64,000 bases of DNA from Streptomyces scabichelini (lineage in GTDB: Bacteria > Actinomycetota > Actinomycetes > Streptomycetales > Streptomycetaceae), in NCBI RefSeq assembly GCF_011045015.1, contig NZ_JAAKZY010000005.1, positions 1 to 64,000 on the forward strand. The letters are read 5' to 3'. Position numbers and translations under genes: made by a program. Positions 34,401 to 43,400 of this stretch are shown here, piece after piece. The number at the start of each line of letters is the position of its first letter. Position 1 is the stretch's first letter. Below the pieces are notes generated by a model. The model had not been told where the DNA came from. It did not search any database and worked only from the letters and a program-made list of their open reading frames with translations.

Positions 34401-37400
34401 CGCGCGCTCCCGGCCGTCGCGGTACTGCCCGGCCACCATGCAGCGGCGTACGTCGAGCCCGGAGCCGGCGATGGCCTGAACCGTCAGGACGACGTCACCG
34501 AAGTCGCCGTCGACGGCTCCTGGTTCGAGCGCCTCCATGCTGACGACCGCGTCGACGGGAGCGGGTCCGGCCGCGATGTCCCGGAAGGCTTCCAGGTAGT
34601 CCTGGGCCGAACCGCGGCGGACCTCGTAGCGGTCAGGGTGTGTCTTCCGACAGGTGTCTCCGTGTCCGACGAAGACCGTGTGGAGGCCGGGGTCGAGTTC
34701 CCGTGCGGCCCGCGCGATCGCCTCCTGACGCTCCGCTCCGGTGCACAGGAAGACGATGCCGTGCGGCGCACGCTCGGTGCCCGCGTCCAGAGGCGCGGGC
34801 TCCCAGTCCTCCACGAAGGCGAGTGGCCGGGTCCGTTCCTCGGCGGACCGGTCCGCGTGCGCCACGGCTCCGGCCGCCGCTGCCGGCTCGGCCGGGGCCA
34901 CCGTCCGCGGCGGCTGGGGCGCGAGCGCGGGAGGCGCGTCGAGCCAGTGGCGTTCCTGGACGAACGGGTACGTCGGCAGGGAGATGCGGAGCGGCTCGGT
35001 GTGGCGGGCGAGGGACGTCCAGTCGAGGGCCAGGCCCTTCACCCAGACGTTGGCCAGCTTGTCGTGCCGGCCCTGGGCGAGCCACTGCTGTACCAGGTCC
35101 CGCATCTCCTCGTCGGCTTCGAGGAGAGCGACGGCGTCCTTGTTCTGCCGCACGCCCCCGCGGAAGACGTTCGCGGTCTCCTGATCACCGTCGAGGAACG
35201 CACGCAGTCGCTCGCGCAGCGCTTCCCGCCCGTCGGCGATCAGGGCCAGGCGTTCCTCCATGGGCTCGCGGCCGACCTGGAGGGTGTAGGCGATGTCCGC
35301 CGGATCGGCGTCGTGGCCAGCCCCGGCCAGCCACGTGAGCAGTGCCTGGGCCTTCTCCCGCAGCCGCTCGTCGTCCTTCGCCGACAGCACCAGCAGCTCC
35401 GGACGCGGGGCCCGGGCCGGACGTGCGGGCCGCTCGGGCCCGGGCTGGTACTCCTCGATGATCACGTGCGCGATGGCGCCGTGCGCGCCGAACGACGAGA
35501 CGCCGGCGATCCGGGGCAGGGTCCGCTGCACCCCGTCGACCGTCCGGGTGGGCCGCTCCCACGGTTCCAGCCTGCGCTGTACGTAGAAGGGCGAGTTCGG
35601 GAAGTCGATGTACGAATTCAGCTGCTCGGAGTGGAGGGAGGGCACGAGCATCCTGTGCCGCATCTGGAGCAGGACCTTGGTGACGGCGACGACGCCGGCC
35701 GCGCCCTCCAGGTGACCGATGTTGGACTTCACAGAACCGATCGGGCAGTACTGCTTCCTGTCGGTGTGCTTGCGGAACGCCCGGGTCAGACCGGTGACCT
35801 CGATCGGGTCGCCGAGGGCGGTGCCCGTGCCGTGGCCTTCCACGTAGCTGATGTCCTCGGCCGAGAGCCCGGCATCCGCCAGCGCGGCCGCGACCATGTC
35901 CGCCTGCGCCAACGGGTTGGGCACGGTCATGCCGTTCGTCTTGCCGCCGTGCACCGTGGCGACGCCTCGGATCACACCGTGGATGTGGTCCCCGTCCTCG
36001 ACCGCCTGGTCGAACGGCTTGAGCAGGACGCAGCCGACGCCCTCGCCGGGTACATAGCCGGTGCCGCCCTCGCCGAACGAGCGGCAGCGTCCGTCCTCGG
36101 AGAAGAAGTTCATCTGGCTGAGCGAGACGTACTTGTTGGGGTGCAGCGACAGATTCGCGCCGCCGGCGAACGCGAGCGACGAGGAGCCGTTCCGGATGCT
36201 CTCGACCGCCATGGCGATCGCGTAGAGCGACGAGGAGCAGGCGGTGTCGACGGTCAGGCTCTGCCCGTGCAGGTCGAAGAAGTAGGAGACGGCGTTGGAG
36301 GCGGCGGCGCGGTCGGACAGGACGACGTCCTCGCCGCTGTACAGCTGGTACTCGTTCCACATCATGCCCAGGTAGACACCGACCTTGCGGGCCTTGTCGG
36401 GGCTGAGGGACTTGCGTGTGTACCCCGCGTCCTCCATCGCCTCCCAGGCGGACTGGAGGAACAGCCGGGTCTGGGGGTCGGTCAGTGCGGCCTGGTTCGC
36501 CGACATGTTGAAGAACAGCGCGTCGAAGTTCTCGGCGCCGTCGATGAAGCCGCCCCATTTGCTGGAGCTCTTGCCGGGTGTCTTCTCGGCGGCGTAGTAC
36601 AGGTCCTTGTCCCACCGGTGCGGCGGGATCTCCTCGATGCAGTCCTGGCCGCGCTCCAGCACCTTCCAGAACTCGTCGAGGTTGCGCGACTTCGGGTACC
36701 GGCCGCTCATGCCGATGATCGCCACGTCACGCGGGCGTCCCGCGGCCCGGCCGTTCGCCTTCTTCGCCGACGGTGCCTCGCCGGGGTCCGGGGCGCCGGT
36801 CCTCACCTCCGCGAACCGGCCCTGCGGCGTGACCGGCCGGGAGGGCACGGCGACCCCGGGCGCGCTCTTCGCCGGCGCTTCCGGAGCCGCCGCGGTGGAC
36901 CGCGCCGACCCCAGAAGCTCGGTCAGGCGTGCCGCCTGGTGCTCGGTGAAGTACTCCGCCAGTTCCTGGATCGTGCGGTACTCGAAGAACAGCGTTCCCG
37001 GAAGGGAGTCGAAGTCCTTCGTCAGAAGCCGCATCAGCTCCATGATCTGGATGGACTCGATGCCGTACTCCCCCAGCTCCGCGGCGGCGTCGATCCGCGC
37101 CTTCGGAATGTGGAAGACCTGCGACAACCGGTCCCTCAGATACTCGACCGTCCGGGTGAACATCTCACCCGTGTCCTCCACAGGCGCCGGTTCCACGCCC
37201 TTCGTGACGGCCGTGGGCTCGTTCACGGTCACCGGCTCCGGCTCGGCACCGGCCCGTTCAGCCCCGGCCCGCTCGGCCCCCGCGACCCGCAGGACCTTCT
37301 CGATCTTCCGACGCTCGCCCTTCGTCACGACGACCTGGGTCTCGTCGGACATCAGGATCTCCAGCAGCGCCCCGATACCCTCCTCGGTCCGCAGCCCTCG

Positions 37401-40400
37401 CATACCCGAGTGGTCGTGGTAGAGGGTCTTCGCCGGGCCGTCCTCGGCGAGCTCGCCGAGCATGCCGCCCTCGTCCCAGTACGGCCAGTTGACCGATACG
37501 CTCCTACCGTGCCGCAGGCCCTGCGCCCGCAACTCCTCCCGGTGCCGGACGTAGCCGTCGAGGAACCGGTTGGCCGCGGCGTAGCTTCCCTGTCCGAAGT
37601 CGCCGACGTAGGCGGCGATGGACGAGAACACGAGGAAGAAGTCGAGCGGGTCCTCGGCGGTCAGTTCGTCGAGATGGACGGTCCCGTGCGTCTTCGGCGC
37701 CAGGACCCCCTCGAATTCGGCCCAGTCCACGTCCAGGACGCCTGTACCGCCCATGACGCCCGCGCCGTGGAAGACACCGTCCAGATTGCCGAATCGTTCC
37801 CGCGCCGCGTCGAGCGCCGTGCTCACACCGTCGCGGTCGGCCACGTCACAGGCGAGGTAGAGGATTTCGGCCCCGGCGGCCTCCAGTGCGGCGAACTCCT
37901 CCCGCAGCGAGGCGTCCGGCTCCCGGCGGCCGAGCAGGACGAGCCGCGCACGGCACTCCCGTGCGAGGTACCTGCCCAGGTGCAGGCCCAGGGCCCCGGC
38001 GCCACCGCTGAGCAGGTAGACGCCGCCCTCCTTGAGAGGCAGCTCGGAGGCACCGCTGCGCGCTCGCGCGGTCCACGGCCGCAGCACCCGCTCCGAGCGG
38101 GCGCCGTCGGCGTGCCGGATCTCGTGCCAGCCTCGCGGGGCGGAGCCCTCCGCCCGGCCGAGCTCACGCAGCACGCTGCCGGCGACGGCGTCCGCGTCCC
38201 CCGTGTCGGCGACCTGGAGGCTTCCCACCCGGAACAGGTGGTCGACCGCCGTCATGGCACGGCCGAAGCCCAGAAGCGCCTCCGCTGCCGCCCGCTGCGG
38301 CCCGGCCCGGTCCGGCAGCACGGAAAGGTACTGGACCTCCTGCTCGGTCCCGCTCCGGTGCACGGACCGGAACAGGTGCAGCAGGCCCTTCAGCTCGATC
38401 GTGAGGTCGGACGGGTCCGGGGTCAGCGGCCAGAAGTTGACGATCGCCCGCGGTGACAGGTCACGTTCGCCCAGGGTCCGCAGAAGCCGGTCGAAGTCCT
38501 CGGCACTGCGGCGGTCCACGGTGAACAGGTCCGGTCCCGACTCCTGGAACGCGCTTCCGCTCCGCACACGCACGACGCGGCCCACGTACTCCGACCCGAG
38601 TCGGGTGCCGCGCGTGTCCTCGTCGTCGAGGATGAGCAGGGTACGCCCGGCGCCGGGGGACTCCGCCTCGCGGGCGGAGCGGGCGTCGGTGTCGGCATCG
38701 GTCCAGCGCGGGACGTAGTAGTGCAGCTTCTCGCTCTTGTCGGCCGTGAACTCCTTGAACACCAGGCCGGTGAGACGGACGCACTCGATGCCGCTGTCGT
38801 CGCAGATCGCGAGGTCGACACTCATCGTGCCGTCACGAGCGATCCGGTGGACGGTGGCATGGCAGTAGGACTGCCGCGGAATCGGTGCGAAGACCACGAG
38901 CTCTTCGAGGCTGAACGGAATGCGCAGCACGCCGTCCTGCTCCCCGATGCCGCGCAGCGCGTTGAGCGCGGCATCGAACAGCGAGGGATGCAGGGTGAAG
39001 CGGGGGTGCTCCTCTTCGAGGCCGTCGCCCAGCACGATCCGGGCCAGGGCCTCGGTCTCGCCGCAGTACAGCGTCTCCATCGCCTGGAAGGTCTCGCCGT
39101 ACCCGAATCCCAGTTCCCGGAGGCTCGCGAAGATCTCGGCGTTCTCGCGGCGGGTGGTGCACCGCGCCTTGATCGCGGGGATGTCGATCGCGCCACGCGG
39201 CCGCGTGGGCCGGTCGGCTGCGTAGCCCGCCCGGCCCTGGGAGAAGACCGTGCGTTCTCCCTCGGTCCCGTCGTGGACGACGAACTCCAGCGCGTCCTGT
39301 TCGAGCGGAGTCAGCTCGATGTGCACGGTCCGGGACGCACCGTCCATGACGATCGGACGGCCCCAGATGATGCCGCGCAGGGTGACGCTGTCGGAGCCGG
39401 TGGCCAGCCGGGATGCGGTGTACGCCATCTCCATGTGGGCGACTCCGGGCAGCAGGATCTTCCCGTCCACGACGTGGTCGCGCAGGAAGAACTCGCTCGC
39501 CGACAGGCATTTGGCGAAACGCTGCGACCGGAGTGTGGAGATGTTGCTGTCCAGCAGCGGGTGCAGCACGGTGGACGCGGGAAGGGTGTTCGGCAGCGCC
39601 GCGCGGCCGGACCTCGCCGAGTCGGCCCAGTAGGTCTCGCGGGCGAAGGGGTAGCCGGGCAGCGACACGCACGGGAGCGGCCGGTCGCCGAAAAGGTTCT
39701 CCCAGGCCAGCTCGTAACCCTGACAGTAGAGGTCGGCCAGAGCCCGGACCGCGTCCCGGTACCGGGTGTCCCGGTCTCCCGCGCGGACGCGTCCTATCAG
39801 CTCGTTCCCGTACTCGGTGAGCGCGTTCTGCGGGCGGAAGTCCCTCCCGGGCAGCCCGCGGAACACCTGGGGGGCCTTCTTGCCGTCGAGAACCTGCTGC
39901 AGCAGCCGCTCGGCGTCCTGGGGGGTGTCCGCGACCAGCGCACAGCGGTGCGCGAAGTGGTGCCGCCCCGCGAGCAGGGTGCTGCTGATCCGCCCGAGCC
40001 CGACGTCATCGGCCCCACCGGCCCGGAGGAAGGCGAGCAGGTCCGCCACCCGCGTCCTGAGCGCCTCCTCGGTCTTCGCCGACAGCGCGAGCAGGTACGA
40101 GGGCCGGGAGACGGCCGGATGCCCGGCCGATCCGTCGCCGTGGCTCTCCACCACGACGTGGACATTCGTCCCGCTGATGCCGAAGGAACTGACGGCGCCC
40201 GTCCGTTCCCGCCCCGGTCGGGCCGGCCACGGCCGGGCCTCCTTGTTGACTCGGAACGGGCTGCGCGTCCAGTCGATGTACTCGCTCTCCTGCTCGGAGT
40301 GCAGACTCGCGGGCACCGTCCGATGCCGCAGGGCCTGCACCAGGGCGATCAGGCTGACCACGCCCGAGGCGGCCAGGGTGTGCCCGATGTTCGTCTTGAC

Positions 40401-43400
40401 CGAGGTCAGGGCGCAGTACTGGGTCTTGTCGGTGTGCCGGCCGAACGCCTCGGTCAGCGCGTTCACCTCGATGGGGTCACCCAGCCGGGTGCCCGTGCCG
40501 TGGGCGATCACGTGCTCGATGTCGGCCGGTTCGACGCCGAACCGCTGGTACACGGAGTCGAGCAGGGCGACCTGTGCGGGCTGGCTGGGCGCGGTGATGC
40601 CGTTGGTGCGGCCGTCGTGGTTGAGGCCGCTCGCCGTGATGACCGCGTGCACCCGGTCACCGTCGGCGAGGGCCTTGGCCAGCGGCTTCAGTACGACGGC
40701 GGCGATCGCCTCGCCCATCACCATGCCGTTGGCACGCTTGTCGAAGGCGTGGCAGACCCCGTCGGGCGACAGCATCCCGGCCTGGGTGGCGTGCTCGTAG
40801 AACTGGGGCCCGGCCAACAGGCTGACGCCCGCGGCGACCGCCGTGTCGCACTCACCGCTGCGCAGGCTCAGGCACGCCTGGTGCACGGCTGCCAGACCGG
40901 CCGAGCAGGCCGTGTTGACGGTCAGGACCGGCCCGGAGAAGTCGAGGAAGTAGCTGAGTCGCGCGGCCAGGATTCCGTCGTGGCCGGAGGTCAGCGTCTG
41001 TTCGTCCTCGGCCAGACCCGGGTAGTCGCTCTGTTCGGCGCCGACGAACATGCCCATGGTGTTGTCGCGGAGTTGCTTCGCCCCGTATCCGGCGTCCTCC
41101 AGGGCCCGCCAGGACTCCTGCAGCAGCAGACGCTGCCGGGGGTCCATGTGCTCGGCTTCCTTGGGGGAGATCTCGAAGAAGAGCGGGTCGAACTCGGCCT
41201 CGCCGGGTAACCATCCGCCCCTGACCTCCGAGGCGCCGGCGACGCCGGCCCAGTTGCCCAGCCGGTGCGCGGGGATCGGCGTCACGGCCTCCCGGCCCTC
41301 GGCGAGCAACTGCCAGAATTCGTCGACCGTGCGGGCCTGTGGAAAGCGGCCGCTCATACCGATGACGGCTATACGGTGGTCGCCGTCATCACGGGCATCG
41401 GCTCCGGGCGGCGTCGCAGGGCGGGGCGCAGGGGCGGACTCGTCCCGTGTAACGGTGGACGCCTCTCCCGCGGCGGGGGCCGTCTCGTCGACGGTGTTCT
41501 CGTCGGCGGCCGCGTACTTCCCCACCACGGCGTCGGCGTACTGCTCCTCGAGGAGACGGTCCCTGAGCATCTCCAGGGTGAAGTATCCGTAGAAGAGCGA
41601 CGGCGCGACGTCGATGCCGTAGTGCTCGCTCAGCCGAAGGGCGAGCTGCGTGTTGCCGACCGAGTCGCACCCGAGGTCGGACAGCCGGTCCCGTGGATGG
41701 ATCTCGTCGGCGGAGAGCTTCAGCACGTCGCTGACGAGGCTGCGGAGATCCGCCTCGACACGTTCCCGGACGTCGGTGTCCGTCCGCTCCCCCCGGCGTG
41801 TTCGCGCGGTCTTGTCCGGCACGAGCCCCCCCTGCTTGATATCGGACTCCGGCTCCTCGCCCGTCGCGGACGCCGGCGTCCCGGTGGGAGCGTTCTCCTC
41901 TGCGGCGTCCGGTGTGATCCAGAAACGGTGCCGGTCGAACGCGTAGGTCGGCAGCCGAAGCCGCCGTCCCGGGAACGACGTGAACAGGGCCTCCCACCGG
42001 TGGTCGTGTCCTTCGGCGAAGGACTCCGCCAGGTCCAGCAGCCGCTCCCGGTACTCGGCGGCGGGGAGATCGGTGCCGAGGTCGAACTCGACCTCGTCGG
42101 CGGGCCGCAGTGCTCCGGCCGGCTCGCTGTCCGAGGGCGTGCCCGCCGGCTCGTGGAAGCAGTCGTCGGCTCGCCCGGTGTCGAGCAGCAGGGTCAGCTT
42201 CGCCCGGAGGTCGTCATGGTCGCGCACGACCAACGTGGTCCGGCGGTCGAGGTGTTCCCGGCCCAGGAGCAGCGTGGCACTGAGGTCGTTCAGGTCGGCC
42301 TGGGCACCGTCGCCGTCGAGCCATTCCCGCACATCGCGGAGCCGCCGACGGAGCGCGGTGCCAGTTCTGGCGGACACGCAGACGAGGTACGCGTGGCGGT
42401 CCTGCGGATCGGCCGGTGCGGTGGTCGGCGCCTCTTCGAGCACGACGTGGGCGTTGGTGCCGCCGATACCGAACGAGCTGACGCTCGCGCGACGGGGCAG
42501 CGGTTCACCGGCCTGCGAGAGCAGCGGTTTCCACTCATGCAGCCGGTCGACGATGTGGAAGGGTGTGCCGTCCAGGTCGATGCGCGGGTTCAGCCGCTGG
42601 AAGTCCCGCAGAGCGGGCAGCTGCCGGTGCTCCAGCGCGAGCAGCACCTTGATCAGGCCGGCGATCCCGGCAGCGGCTTCCAGGTGGCCGATGTTGGGCT
42701 TGACCGAGCCCAGCCCGCAGTAGTTGTGCTCACGCGGGTCCGCCGTCTCACTGCGCGCTCGGCGGAAGCCCTCGACCAGCCCCTCGATTTCGACCGGATC
42801 GCCGGTCGGCGTGCCCGTGCCGTGCGCCTCGACGTACCCGATGGTCTCGGGGGAGACGCTCGCCCGGACGATGGCGTCGGCGACGACCTGCGCCTGCGCG
42901 TCGTCGCTGGGATAGGTGAGGGTGCGTGTCCTGCCGCTGTGGTTCACGGCGCTGCCCTTGATGACGCCGTAGATGTGGTCACCGTCGCGCACAGCGTCCG
43001 CGAGGGGCTTGAGCAGGACGGTGCCGCCGCCCTCCCCGCGCACATAGCCGTCGGCTCGCTCGTCGAAGGGATGGCACGAGCCGGTGGGCGACAGCATGCC
43101 GGTCTTGGCGAAGGAGGTGTGCCGAGCCGGGGTCAGTACGAGGTTGATCCCGCCGGCGAGCGCGAGTGCGCACTCGCCTTGCTGCAGGGACTGGACCGCG
43201 AGGTGGAGGGCGTGCAGGGAGGCGGACGACGCCGTGTCGACGACCACACTGGGGCCGTGGAAGTCGAAGAAGTGGGAGATCCGGTTGGCGATGACGGCGC
43301 CGATCGTTCCCGTGGAGTGGTGCGCCGCGACCTCGCGCAGCTGCCTCTCCTGCAGCTCCTTGTAGTCCAGGTTGAACGAGCCGATGAACACCCCTACGTC

